64,000 nt of DNA. Source: Lactococcus paracarnosus (GTDB taxonomy: Bacteria; Bacillota; Bacilli; Lactobacillales; Streptococcaceae). The stretch's first letter is position 1, and each line of letters begins with the position of its first letter. The DNA lies in NCBI RefSeq assembly GCF_006770285.1, contig NZ_CP017195.1, forward strand, positions 124,001 to 188,000. The letters run 5' to 3'. The notes beneath the pieces are model-generated. The model saw only the letters and a list, made by a program, of their open reading frames with translations, made no database searches and was not told the DNA's origin. The translations under genes and the position numbers were made by a program. Of the stretch, positions 6,728-15,673 are shown piece by piece.

Positions 6728-9391
6728 TTGTCGGAGAAAAAAGTCTACATACAGAGCCCAGATGAGGTCTTATCAGATTTGACGACCACTAAAAAAGGGT
6801 TGACGTCGAGCGAAGCAGAGGCACGCCTTGCCAAATATGGTAAAAATGAGCTAGATGCTGGTGAGAAAAAGACATTGTTGATGAAATTCTTGGAGCAATT
6901 CAAGGATTTGATGATCATCATTTTGATCGCTGCAGCAGTCTTGTCAGTTGTCACCAGTGGTGGTAAGGATATCAGTGATGCCATCATTATCATGGCAGTT
7001 GTCGTGATTAATGCGATTTTTGGTGTTTACCAAGAAGGTAAAGCAGAAGCTGCTATCGATGCCCTTAAGTCGATGTCAACACCATCAGCACGCGTGCGTC
7101 GTGATGGCCATGTCGAAGAAATTTTATCTGATTTACTCGTTCCTGGTGATATTGTCTCACTTGAAGCAGGTGATGTTGTGCCAGCTGACATGCGCTTACT
7201 CGAAGTTAACTCGCTTAAAATCGAAGAAGCAGCTTTAACAGGTGAGTCAGTACCAGTCGAAAAAGATCTTGCGGTGTTAGTAGCTGCTGATGCGGGTATC
7301 GGTGACCGTGTGAATATGGCCTACCAAAACTCTAACGTGACCTATGGTCGTGGCTTGGCAGTTGTTGTGGCGACTGGTATGTCAACAGAAGTTGGTAAAA
7401 TCGCCTCTATGCTCCAAAATGCTGAGGAAACAGATACGCCACTTAAGCAAAATCTGAATAACTTATCGAAAATTTTGACCTATGCGATTTTACTGATTGC
7501 TGCCTTGACATTTGTGATTGGTGTCTTCTTGCAAGGTCATCCACCACTTGAAGAATTGATGACATCCGTTGCACTTGCTGTTGCGGCGATTCCGGAAGGC
7601 TTGCCTGCGATTGTTACGATCGTACTTGCTTTAGGCACACAAGTCTTATCTAAGAAGCATGCGATTGTCCGTAAACTACCAGCTGTTGAAACCTTGGGGT
7701 CTACTGAAATTATCGCATCTGATAAGACAGGTACCTTAACGATGAACCAGATGACTGTCGAAAAAATATATACTAACGGCACCCTACAAGATGCAACAGA
7801 TGACATCTCTTTTGATGACATGACTTTACGTGTCATGAACTTTGCCAATGATACTAAGCTATCACGTGAAGGTAAACTGATCGGTGACCCGACAGAAACG
7901 GCACTTGTCCAATATGGTATTGATCATAATTATGTCTTACGTGATGTTTTAAAAGTCGAACCACGTGTTGCTGAGCTACCGTTTGATAGTGATCGTAAAC
8001 TCATGAGTACGGTGCACAAGATCACAGATAATGAGTTCTTGGTCGCTGTTAAAGGAGCACCAGACCAACTCTTAAAACGGATTACCAAAAAAATGGTCGG
8101 TGATCAAGTTGTTGAGATGACACAAGCTGACCGCGATGACATTTTAGCACTAAACCAATCTCTTGCTAAACAAGCACTACGTGTCTTGATGATGGCTTAT
8201 AAATATGAAAGCCAAGTGCCTGAACTTGAGAGTGAGACCTTAGAAAATAACTTGATTTTTGCGGGCTTAATCGGGATGATTGACCCTGAGCGTAAAGAAG
8301 CTGCTGAAGCGGTTCGGGTTGCCAAAGAAGCGGGTATCCGCCCAATCATGATTACAGGTGACCACCAAGATACAGCTGAAGCGATTGCTAAGCGTCTGGG
8401 GATTATTGATGAAGGTGATACAGAAGATCATGTCTTTACTGGTGCTGAACTAAATGCCTTGTCTGACGAAGAATTCCAGAAAGTCGTGTCACAATACTCG
8501 GTCTATGCACGTGTTTCACCAGAACATAAAGTTCGTATCGTAAAGGCGTGGCAAAATGAAGGTAAAGTCGTTGCCATGACTGGTGATGGTGTCAATGATG
8601 CACCTGCACTTAAAACGGCAGATATCGGTATCGGTATGGGGATCACAGGTACGGAAGTATCTAAGGGTGCCTCTGATATGGTGCTTGCAGATGATAACTT
8701 TGCGACAATCATCGTGGCTGTTGAAGAAGGGCGTAAAGTCTTCTCAAATATCCAAAAAACGATCCAATACTTGCTTTCAGCCAACACTGCTGAGGTCTTG
8801 ACGATCTTCCTAGCAACCTTGTTTGGTTGGGATGTTTTAGAACCAGTTCACTTACTTTGGATTAACTTAGTAACGGATACTTTCCCAGCGATTGCTTTGG
8901 GTGTTGAACCTGCTGAACCAGGTGTGATGACGCATAAACCACGTGGTCGTAAGGCTAGTTTCTTTAGTGGCGGTGTCTTATTTGCAACAATTTATCAAGG
9001 CTTATTACAAGCAGCACTTGTTTTAGGTGTTTATGGTGCAGCTATTATGTGGCCTGTCCATTCTGGAGATGCTATGCATGCGGATGCCTTAACGATGGCC
9101 TTTGCAACACTTGGCTTAATCCAACTCTTCCATGCCTTTAATGCCAAGTCGGTTTACCAGTCTATTTTGACTGTCGGTGCCTTCCGCAGCAAGACCTTTA
9201 ATATCTCGATCGTTGTATCCTTCATTTTACTTGGTGTGACGATCGTCGTGCCAGGATTTAATCAGATTTTCCATGTGACGCATTTAGATAGTTACCAGTG
9301 GGCAATGGTGATTGGTGGGTCATTCTCTATGATTATCATTGTAGAAATTATCAAGGCCATCCAACGTGGGTTAGGACTAGATAAAAAATAA
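6728..9391 (+). CDS. P-type cation-transporting ATPase (Ca2+/Mn2+ exporter type)
   Basis: An 887-residue P2A-type ATPase, full length. In order: N-terminal cation ATPase domain, TGES at 171-174 (actuator), PEGL at 289-292 in the ion-binding helix, phosphorylation site DKTGT with Asp332, nucleotide domain, TGDGVNDAP hinge, and six C-terminal transmembrane helices. The start is TTG at 6728, chosen because AAGGAGAG lies six bases upstream; no in-frame ATG is better placed. The upstream yybP-ykoY riboswitch points to manganese efflux across the membrane, as shown for YoaB-type pumps; Ca2+ transport is the other known activity of the family. Confidence 0.93.
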   Translation: MSEKKVYIQSPDEVLSDLTTTKKGLTSSEAEARLAKYGKNELDAGEKKTLLMKFLEQFKDLMIIILIAAAVLSVVTSGGKDISDAIIIMAVVVINAIFGVYQEGKAEAAIDALKSMSTPSARVRRDGHVEEILSDLLVPGDIVSLEAGDVVPADMRLLEVNSLKIEEAALTGESVPVEKDLAVLVAADAGIGDRVNMAYQNSNVTYGRGLAVVVATGMSTEVGKIASMLQNAEETDTPLKQNLNNLSKILTYAILLIAALTFVIGVFLQGHPPLEELMTSVALAVAAIPEGLPAIVTIVLALGTQVLSKKHAIVRKLPAVETLGSTEIIASDKTGTLTMNQMTVEKIYTNGTLQDATDDISFDDMTLRVMNFANDTKLSREGKLIGDPTETALVQYGIDHNYVLRDVLKVEPRVAELPFDSDRKLMSTVHKITDNEFLVAVKGAPDQLLKRITKKMVGDQVVEMTQADRDDILALNQSLAKQALRVLMMAYKYESQVPELESETLENNLIFAGLIGMIDPERKEAAEAVRVAKEAGIRPIMITGDHQDTAEAIAKRLGIIDEGDTEDHVFTGAELNALSDEEFQKVVSQYSVYARVSPEHKVRIVKAWQNEGKVVAMTGDGVNDAPALKTADIGIGMGITGTEVSKGASDMVLADDNFATIIVAVEEGRKVFSNIQKTIQYLLSANTAEVLTIFLATLFGWDVLEPVHLLWINLVTDTFPAIALGVEPAEPGVMTHKPRGRKASFFSGGVLFATIYQGLLQAALVLGVYGAAIMWPVHSGDAMHADALTMAFATLGLIQLFHAFNAKSVYQSILTVGAFRSKTFNISIVVSFILLGVTIVVPGFNQIFHVTHLDSYQWAMVIGGSFSMIIIVEIIKAIQRGLGLDKK

Positions 9392-9407
9392 ACCAGCTTT
9401 AATGGAG

Positions 9408-9437
9408 AATCCTTTGTCAGATTGACGAGGATTTTTC
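9408..9437 (+). terminator. Terminator of the P-type ATPase gene
   Basis: Stem AATCCTTTGTCA against TGACGAGGATT with a short loop, followed by TTTT, 17 bases past the stop codon. Confidence 0.75.
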
Positions 9438-9517
9438 GTCATTTAATTGACAACTAGCTTATTTTTTCTTCGGGGAACCTGGCAGATAGGTGACACAAAT
9501 GAAAGAGGGTATAGACT

Positions 9518-10513
9518 ATGATAGTAAATTTCGATAACGTCATCAAGCGAGAAAAGCGAAAGCAGAGACTGGTTACAAGTGGTATTTTGCTAGTCGCTGT
9601 GGTCCTGATATTAGGCGTAGGGGTTACGGCGGTAAAGCAACGGATGGCAAGTCAATATCGTGCTGCACAAAAGGTGGCAATGATTACGGATATGATTGAA
9701 TCACCCAATGTGACGTCAACTTCTCATTATTTGGCGGAGTCAGGCCTTTTCAACAGGCGATTAAAAAGCGACCGCTTTAAAAATATAGATGGCTATCTGG
9801 TTAAGACAGCCCCTCTAGAAATTAATTTTAGCCTATTCAGTGTCGGTTATGGTGGCGGGACACAACTCCCAATTACTGTACCGATTTCAAAGACAAAAAC
9901 AATTGGTGCCTTTAACCGAGAAAACGGTGAGAAACTTCCGCTATTTTTCAATCCAAAGCATGAGGCAATCAAGAAGTCAAATGAAGCTGATATAACACAT
10001 GAGTCCCGGACCTTAGCAGACTTGCAAAAACATGTGGCAGAGGTTGCCATATCCTTCAAGGAACCGATGACCTATGCTGAGATACAGAATAAAATTCCGG
10101 ATAATCTACTGATTAATTGGTATTGGCTGGGGATGGCAAGCAACAAACTATCTGTGACCGACACGATAGGTAAAGTGATTGGTATCAATGCAAATGAAAT
10201 AGGTCAATTAACCGATACTCCAGGAAAATCGGGTCGACCGACTGACTGGACCAGTCATAACTATCCAGATTTTGTTGCTGCTGTACAAGCAGCAGCGGCT
10301 ACACGAAAATTTAACAGTAGCGGTATTGATATCTATCAAGATGCGCTACAACAGATTAAAACTTATCCGACTTTAAAGCAGGCAAAATTTTCTGGTATCA
10401 TCGTCAGTGGTCGAACAGAGAATCTAGTACAGTTAGATAGTCAAGCCTATATTTATGCGACAAACGTTGGTCTTGATGCTGAAATTTTACCTTATATAGC
10501 ACCAACAAAATAA
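9518..10513 (+). CDS. Membrane-anchored protein with sigma-factor-regulator-like domains
   Basis: A 331-residue protein with a short basic cytosolic start, one transmembrane helix (about residues 20-40) and a large extracytoplasmic part. The C-terminal half (MTYAEIQNK, LINWYWLG near 205, and a final segment with FSGIIVSGRTENL, LDSQAYIYATNVG) resembles the sigma factor regulator C-terminal domain found in proteins next to ECF sigma factors in Firmicutes. Here no sigma factor gene flanks it: it stands alone between two terminators. AAAGAGGGT precedes ATG. The family assignment is by recall of motifs and is moderately sure; the role, possibly sensing envelope stress, is inference. Confidence 0.6.
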   Translation: MIVNFDNVIKREKRKQRLVTSGILLVAVVLILGVGVTAVKQRMASQYRAAQKVAMITDMIESPNVTSTSHYLAESGLFNRRLKSDRFKNIDGYLVKTAPLEINFSLFSVGYGGGTQLPITVPISKTKTIGAFNRENGEKLPLFFNPKHEAIKKSNEADITHESRTLADLQKHVAEVAISFKEPMTYAEIQNKIPDNLLINWYWLGMASNKLSVTDTIGKVIGINANEIGQLTDTPGKSGRPTDWTSHNYPDFVAAVQAAAATRKFNSSGIDIYQDALQQIKTYPTLKQAKFSGIIVSGRTENLVQLDSQAYIYATNVGLDAEILPYIAPTK

Positions 10514-10516
10514 GTC

Positions 10517-10543
10517 AAAAAATCGCCCGAGGAGGCGATTTTT
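10517..10543. terminator. Hairpin terminator
   Basis: Perfect stem AAAAATCGCC/GGCGATTTTT with a 6-base loop, four bases past the stop of the sigma-regulator-like gene. Confidence 0.85.
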
Positions 10544-10593
10544 GATTGGTGCGGTCTGGCTGAATGTCATTTGGACACGATCAAGATAATTTG

Positions 10594-10623
10594 TTTGACC
10601 TTTGTTGACCAAATCTGTATAAT
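10594..10623 (+). promoter_or_regulatory. clpB promoter with CtsR operator
   Basis: TTGACC (10595-10600), a 17-bp spacer and TATAAT (10618-10623). Covering the -35 region is TTTGACCTTTGTTGACC at 10594-10610; on the other strand this is GGTCAAC-AAA-GGTCAAA, the tandem heptad recognised by the heat-shock repressor CtsR. Binding would block the promoter at normal temperature. Confidence 0.88.
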
Positions 10624-10687
10624 AGGCTTTAGAGATAAAAAATCTCTAGAAATAGGACAACTATCTTCTTATCAGGAGGAATCAAAC

Positions 10688-13282
10688 ATGCAAATAGAAA
10701 AAATGACAACAACGCTACAAGAAGCCTTGGCTGAAGCACAAAAAATAGCTCAGGTTCGACAACATCAATCAATCGAAATCGCCCATCTCTGGAAAGTCTT
10801 AATTCAACCAGGCCAGTTTGCGCGTGATTTTTATCAGGAATTAGGTCTCGATCTATCTGCTTTCGAAACGATTATCGATCAGGAACTAGACAAAATATCA
10901 GTCATAACAGGTAGTAACATCGCTTATGGTCAAAACCTGAGTCAAAACTTGTTCAATCTGTTTAGTCAGTCAGAACAAATCGCGACAGGATTCAAGGATG
11001 AGTTTCTTTCAACTGAAACAGTCTTATTAGGCCTATATTCACAGCGACATAACCCATTAACTCAGTATCTCAAGTCACAAGGGATCACTGAAAAAATGGT
11101 CAAGGAAAAAATAACAAGCATGAGAGGAGGTAGTTCGGTGACAAGCCAAAATCAGGAAGCGCAGTATGATGCCTTAAAAAAATATGGTGAGGATTTGGTC
11201 GCAAAAGTCCGGACTGGTAAGATGGATCCAGTTATCGGTCGTGATGAAGAGGTTCGTGATGTGGTTCGTATCCTATCTCGTAAGACGAAAAATAATCCGA
11301 TCCTTATCGGTGAACCGGGTGTTGGTAAAACAGCCATCATAGAAGGACTCGCACAACGGATCGTTAAGAAAGATGTGCCGACAAACTTGCAAGATAAAAC
11401 GATTTTTAGCTTGGACATGGGTGCTCTGATCGCTGGAGCTAAATTCCGTGGTGAATTTGAAGAGCGGTTGAAATCTGTTTTGAATGAGGTCAAAAAGTCG
11501 GATGGACAAATCATCCTCTTTATAGATGAGATTCATACCATCGTTGGTGCGGGTAAAACAGAAGGGTCTATGGATGCGGGGAATCTCCTTAAGCCAATGC
11601 TGGCAAGGGGTGAGTTACATCTGATTGGTGCGACAACCCTAGATGAATACCGTCAAAACTTTGAAAAAGATAAGGCCTTGGAACGGCGTTTCCAAAAAGT
11701 GTTGGTGAAAGAACCGACGGTAGAAGATACAATTTCGATCCTTCGTGGGCTAAAGGATCGTTTTGAAGTCCATCATGGCGTGAAAATTCACGATAACGCC
11801 TTGATTGCAGCTGCAACCCTATCTAATCGTTATATTACAGATCGTTTCTTACCCGATAAAGCCATCGATTTAGTAGATGAGGCCAGTGCAACGATTCGTG
11901 TTGAGATGAATTCATCGCCAACAGAGTTAGACCAAATCACGCGTAAACTGATGCAACTTGAAATTGAAGAGGAAGCTCTTAAAAAGGAAACAGACGATGG
12001 GTCTAAAAAACGCCTTCTCTTGCTACAAGAAGACCTTGCCAATACCCGAGAAAGGGCAAATAGTCTGAAGATGCGTTGGGAAACCGAGAAAGAAGCAGTT
12101 GAAGGGATTCATGTTAAACGCGCCGAATTAGAACAAGCTCGGATTGATCTAGAGACAGCAGAAAATGACTATAACTTAGAGCAAGCGGCGATTTTACGAC
12201 ATGGGACGATTCCTAAACTTGAGAAGGAAGTGGTGGCATTAGAAACAGCTCAAGCTGCAGATACGAGCAATCATCTCGTGCAGGAGTCTGTTACAGCTCA
12301 AGAAATCGCGGAAGTGATTGGTCGTTTGACAGGCATTCCAGTGACCAAGCTTGTTGAAGGTGAAAAAGAGAAACTCTTGCATCTAGCTGATACGCTGCAT
12401 CAACGGGTCGTCGGACAAGATGAAGCAGTTGATGCAGTAGCTGATGCCATTATCCGTAGTCGTGCAGGCTTACAAGACCCAAATCAACCACTTGGCAGTT
12501 TTCTATTCCTGGGACCAACAGGTGTTGGTAAAACAGAACTAGCAAAAAGTCTTGCTGAAGAATTGTTTGACTCGGAAAGTCATATGGTTCGTATCGATAT
12601 GAGTGAGTACATGGAAAAACACAGCATCTCACGGTTGGTCGGTGCGCCTCCAGGCTATGTCGGCTATGATGAAGGCGGACAGTTGACGGAGGCAGTGCGT
12701 CGGAATCCTTATACGATTGTTCTGCTGGACGAAATCGAAAAAGCCCATCCGGATGTTTTTAATATCCTCCTGCAAGTCTTGGATGATGGTCGCTTGACGG
12801 ACTCAAAAGGTGTCGTGGTTGACTTTAAAAACACAGTATTGATTATGACGTCAAATATCGGATCACGAACCATGCTAGATGGGATTACAGATGATGGTGT
12901 GCTAGAAAATACGACCAAAGAAGCTGTCATGGATGAGCTAAGACAACACTTCAAACCTGAGTTTTTAAATCGGATTGACGATACGATTCTCTTTACGCCA
13001 CTGACACTCGCTGTGGTCAAACAAATCATTGATAAGATTGTCCATCAGTTATCTGAGCGTTTGGCACAACAAGATATCAAGCTTGAACTCACCCAAGATG
13101 CGATCGACTGGATTGCTAAAAATGCTTATGAGCCTGAGTATGGGGCAAGACCCATCAAACGCTTCATGACCAAGCATTTGGAAACACCACTCGCAAAAGC
13201 ATTAGTAGGTGGTCAAGTTACACCAAATACAGTCGTTCTTGTTGGTATGAAGGATGACACGCTCATATTTGATACAAAATAA
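10688..13282 (+). CDS. clpB: ATP-dependent chaperone ClpB
   Basis: An 864-residue protein-disaggregating AAA+ chaperone acting in the cytosol with DnaK. In order: N-terminal Clp repeat domain (1-145), first AAA+ module with Walker A GEPGVGKT near 208, a long coiled-coil middle domain (about 400-530) that separates ClpB from ClpC and ClpE, second AAA+ module with GPTGVGKT near 609, and the C-terminal D2-small domain. The start at 10688 is fixed by AGGAGGAATCAAAC; in-frame codons further upstream overlap the promoter and are not used. Control by CtsR is indicated by the operator in the promoter. Confidence 0.96.
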   Translation: MQIEKMTTTLQEALAEAQKIAQVRQHQSIEIAHLWKVLIQPGQFARDFYQELGLDLSAFETIIDQELDKISVITGSNIAYGQNLSQNLFNLFSQSEQIATGFKDEFLSTETVLLGLYSQRHNPLTQYLKSQGITEKMVKEKITSMRGGSSVTSQNQEAQYDALKKYGEDLVAKVRTGKMDPVIGRDEEVRDVVRILSRKTKNNPILIGEPGVGKTAIIEGLAQRIVKKDVPTNLQDKTIFSLDMGALIAGAKFRGEFEERLKSVLNEVKKSDGQIILFIDEIHTIVGAGKTEGSMDAGNLLKPMLARGELHLIGATTLDEYRQNFEKDKALERRFQKVLVKEPTVEDTISILRGLKDRFEVHHGVKIHDNALIAAATLSNRYITDRFLPDKAIDLVDEASATIRVEMNSSPTELDQITRKLMQLEIEEEALKKETDDGSKKRLLLLQEDLANTRERANSLKMRWETEKEAVEGIHVKRAELEQARIDLETAENDYNLEQAAILRHGTIPKLEKEVVALETAQAADTSNHLVQESVTAQEIAEVIGRLTGIPVTKLVEGEKEKLLHLADTLHQRVVGQDEAVDAVADAIIRSRAGLQDPNQPLGSFLFLGPTGVGKTELAKSLAEELFDSESHMVRIDMSEYMEKHSISRLVGAPPGYVGYDEGGQLTEAVRRNPYTIVLLDEIEKAHPDVFNILLQVLDDGRLTDSKGVVVDFKNTVLIMTSNIGSRTMLDGITDDGVLENTTKEAVMDELRQHFKPEFLNRIDDTILFTPLTLAVVKQIIDKIVHQLSERLAQQDIKLELTQDAIDWIAKNAYEPEYGARPIKRFMTKHLETPLAKALVGGQVTPNTVVLVGMKDDTLIFDTK

Positions 13283-13290
13283 GGTTAAAG

Positions 13291-13320
13291 CATCCCGCTT
13301 GTAAGTGGGATGTTTTATTT
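13291..13320 (+). terminator. clpB terminator
   Basis: Stem CATCCCGCTT/AAGTGGGATG followed by TTTTATTTTT, nine bases past the clpB stop codon. Confidence 0.8.
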
Positions 13321-13342
13321 TTGTAAAAAAGTACATTTTTTG

Positions 13343-13399
13343 TTGACAGCAGATTATTTTAGTTATATACTTAGTTAGTCAAGTGATTAACTAACTAAG
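13343..13399 (+). promoter_or_regulatory. Promoter and palindromic operator of the GntR-ABC operon
   Basis: TTGACA (13343-13348), 17 bp, TATACT (13366-13371). Overlapping the -10 and start site is the inverted repeat CTTAGTTAGT with its mirror ending at 13399, 10 bp per arm. YtrA-type GntR repressors bind such palindromes in their own promoters, so autorepression is likely. Confidence 0.75.
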
Positions 13400-13440
13400 C
13401 TGAATATGCTTAATTAATCATAAGTGAACAGGAGGTAACA

Positions 13441-13809
13441 ATGAATTTTGATGAGTCCAATCATCTGCCCTTATTTGAGCAGGTGGCCGAACAGATAGAG
13501 GCTGCTATTCTAAGTGGTGCATTTCCAGAGTTAAGTCAGATTCCATCCACGACTGAAATCTCTAAGCAGTTTCAAATTAATCCGGCGACTGTCCTGAAGG
13601 GCATGAACCTATTAGTAGATAAGCAGATTATTGAGAAAAAAAGAGGGATAGGTGTTTTTGTGAAACAAGGTGCTAAACAAATCATTCAGGAAGAAAAAAG
13701 AACGTATTTCTTTACTCAAGAAATTAGTCAGCTGGTGGTAGAAGCCAAACGGTTAGATATTTCTCTAGCGGAGTTAATCGAGCAAATAGAAAGTGGGTAT
13801 CAAGCATGA
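13441..13809 (+). CDS. GntR-family repressor (YtrA subfamily)
   Basis: A 122-residue DNA-binding protein: a GntR winged helix (residues 10-75, with LPLFEQVAEQIEAAILSG and the recognition helix QFQINPATVLKGMNLL) and only a short helical tail, as in the YtrA subfamily whose members control adjacent ABC transporter genes. AGGAGGTAACA precedes ATG. It overlaps the next gene by 4 bases (ATGA), so regulator, ATPase and permease form one translationally coupled operon. The ligand is unknown; related systems answer to cell-wall antibiotics. Confidence 0.9.
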   Translation: MNFDESNHLPLFEQVAEQIEAAILSGAFPELSQIPSTTEISKQFQINPATVLKGMNLLVDKQIIEKKRGIGVFVKQGAKQIIQEEKRTYFFTQEISQLVVEAKRLDISLAELIEQIESGYQA

Positions 13810-14663
13810 GTTTAACAGTAGCAAACATCCAAAAGTCCTATCGCAAACAGGCTGTTTTAAAAGATGTCAGTATTGACTTTAAAGAGGAGACGATTTATGG
13901 GTTACTTGGTCGAAATGGTGCCGGTAAAAGTACTTTGCTAAACATCATTAGTGCCCGAATTTTTGCTGATTCAGGCAGTGTGACCTTAGCTGGTGAGCAG
14001 TTAATTGGCAATGAAGTCCTACAAAATCGCATTTTCTTAATGAGTGAAGATAATCTCTATCCAAAATCGATGAAGGTGAATAAAATCTTCAAGTTAACAG
14101 AAGCCTTCTACGGTGGATTAGACTGGGAACTAGCCAATCACTTAACGCAGGCTTTCAATCTCAATCCAAAATTAGCCTTTAAAAAATTATCAACAGGCTA
14201 TAGAAGTATCTTAAAGTTAATCGTTGCACTCTCAGTACCAGCAGACTACATTTTCTTAGATGAACCAATCTTAGGACTGGATGCCAGCCATCGTGATTTA
14301 TTTTACCGGACTTTAATTCAAACCTATAGTGATAGACCAAGAACAATCGTGATTTCGACGCATTTGATTGAAGAGATCGCAAATATTATCGAAGAATTTA
14401 TTATTGTCGATAATGGTCAAGTCATCGAACAAAAATCTGGTGAAGCCATTAAGCAGTCTGGCGCGACAATTTCAGGCTCACAAGCCTTGGTCGCATCATT
14501 TACTGAAGGGATGGATGTGATCGGACAGGATGGTTTGGGCGGTTTAGTTAGCTATTACGTCCGTGATTATCAAGCGCAAGTTGTTCCGGAAGGTATCAGT
14601 GTATCGCCACTGAATTTACAAGCTTATTTCGTGCAAGTGACACAAAGAGAGGGAGAAGCATAA
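13806..14663 (+). CDS. ABC transporter ATP-binding protein of the GntR operon
   Basis: A 285-residue ATPase. Walker A GRNGAGKS at 35-42, Walker B YIFLDEP with LGLD, and the switch His in ISTHLIEE are present. The signature is KLSTGYRSILKL rather than the usual LSGGQ, as is common in the YtrB/BcrA-like exporters tied to YtrA regulators. A C-terminal extension of about 70 residues follows the nucleotide domain. Coupled on both sides (ATGA upstream, TAATG downstream), it should drive the permease encoded next. Confidence 0.9.
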   Translation: MSLTVANIQKSYRKQAVLKDVSIDFKEETIYGLLGRNGAGKSTLLNIISARIFADSGSVTLAGEQLIGNEVLQNRIFLMSEDNLYPKSMKVNKIFKLTEAFYGGLDWELANHLTQAFNLNPKLAFKKLSTGYRSILKLIVALSVPADYIFLDEPILGLDASHRDLFYRTLIQTYSDRPRTIVISTHLIEEIANIIEEFIIVDNGQVIEQKSGEAIKQSGATISGSQALVASFTEGMDVIGQDGLGGLVSYYVRDYQAQVVPEGISVSPLNLQAYFVQVTQREGEA

Positions 14664-15391
14664 TGAAACTTAAAACAGCCATGACCTATCGGTTCATATA
14701 TCAATTAAAATCATTGGGTATCTTCTATCTCTACTTTGTACTCTTTACGCTTATCTTTCCAGCTATGGCGCTTTTCGTTGCTGGCGGTACCTTGTCTTCC
14801 CAATCAGATCTCATGTTCCCGGCTATTATTTTTGCTTTCATCGTTGCACTCATTGGGATACAAACAGACTTTAAATTTTTTATTCAAAATGGCATGAATC
14901 GCTTGCATATCTTGTTGACGAATATCCTGACGAATTTTGTGATTAGTAATATCATTGCGCTTACCATGTTGTTATTTTATCAAGTATTTAAATCAATCGC
15001 TTTAGCAAATTTTCACTATATGTTTCTCCTGATTGATCAATATAATCCTAAACAGCCCCTCTTCTATTACGGATTCTTGCTCGCCTTTATTTTCTTTGCG
15101 ACGACACTAGGCGCACTTTGTGGTCTATTCTTTGATCGATTTTCAACAGTCGTTCGGCTAATCATTGGTGCTGGTGTGATCCTGCTACCCTTTCTCTTTG
15201 GGACGATTTTCACTTCATTAAGTCATGCTGCTAGACAAGAAGTTGTGACTGCACTTGGTCACTTGATTGGTATATCAGATAAAGGATTAAATGCAGCACC
15301 GCTCTTAATGACGATCCTTGTGCTGACTGTGATTAACATCATCATCATTTACTTAATGAACCACCGGCGAGAACTCAGACGTATTTCTTGA
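14663..15391 (+). CDS. ABC transporter permease of the GntR operon
   Basis: A 242-residue membrane protein with six predicted helices, hydrophobic throughout and with a basic C-terminal end (MNHRRELRRIS). It has no conserved catalytic motif; identity as permease rests on hydrophobicity, length and coupling to the ATPase (stop and start share one base). With its partners it may export or flip an envelope-active compound. Substrate unknown. Confidence 0.8.
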   Translation: MKLKTAMTYRFIYQLKSLGIFYLYFVLFTLIFPAMALFVAGGTLSSQSDLMFPAIIFAFIVALIGIQTDFKFFIQNGMNRLHILLTNILTNFVISNIIALTMLLFYQVFKSIALANFHYMFLLIDQYNPKQPLFYYGFLLAFIFFATTLGALCGLFFDRFSTVVRLIIGAGVILLPFLFGTIFTSLSHAARQEVVTALGHLIGISDKGLNAAPLLMTILVLTVINIIIIYLMNHRRELRRIS

Positions 15392-15530
15392 GCCTGAAAG
15401 GTAAGCTTATAAGGATGCCACTGGCCTTCTAGCATGAACATTATATCAGGAAAGACAAGTCACTTAGTGTTAATAATGGTTTTACAATTAGTATAAAGAG
15501 ATGTAGTAAACGAGTACGTTCAAAACATCA

Positions 15531-15580
15531 CAAAACAACTTAACAATCCATATATGGTGCGTTAAGCTGTTTTGTTTTAC
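15531..15580 (+). terminator. Terminator of the GntR-ABC operon
   Basis: Stem CAAAACAACTTAAC (15531-15544) against GTTAAGCTGTTTTG (15561-15574) with one mismatch, then TTTTAC. The 16-base loop contains the palindrome CCATATATGG, which also resembles an NrdR box. Confidence 0.65.
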
Positions 15581-15637
15581 ATGTAAACACTATATATTGT
15601 GTTGGCTCTTTACAAGTCGTTTAATCAGTGGTAGAAT
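15545..15637 (+). promoter_or_regulatory. nrdD promoter with NrdR box(es)
   Basis: ACACTATATATTGTGT at 15587-15602 matches the NrdR consensus at every conserved position. A weaker second box, AATCCATATATGGTGC, sits at 15545-15560, 42 bp upstream, which is four helical turns; NrdR sites usually come in helically phased pairs. The promoter TTTACA (15609-15614), 17 bp, TAGAAT (15632-15637) lies just downstream of the strong box. The weak box coincides with the loop of a terminator hairpin, so it may be fortuitous. Confidence 0.8.
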
Positions 15638-15673
15638 AAAACTAAAGAATTTTTTAGAAATTAGGTAAATGAG

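Noticed and set aside
10571..10687. Longer N-terminus for ClpB
   Set aside because: The extension would run through the CtsR operator and promoter; the ATG at 10688 has a perfect ribosome binding site and gives the usual ClpB N-terminus.
11152..11514. Open frame of 120 codons antisense to clpB
   Set aside because: A shadow of the conserved first AAA+ module of clpB; no start signals.
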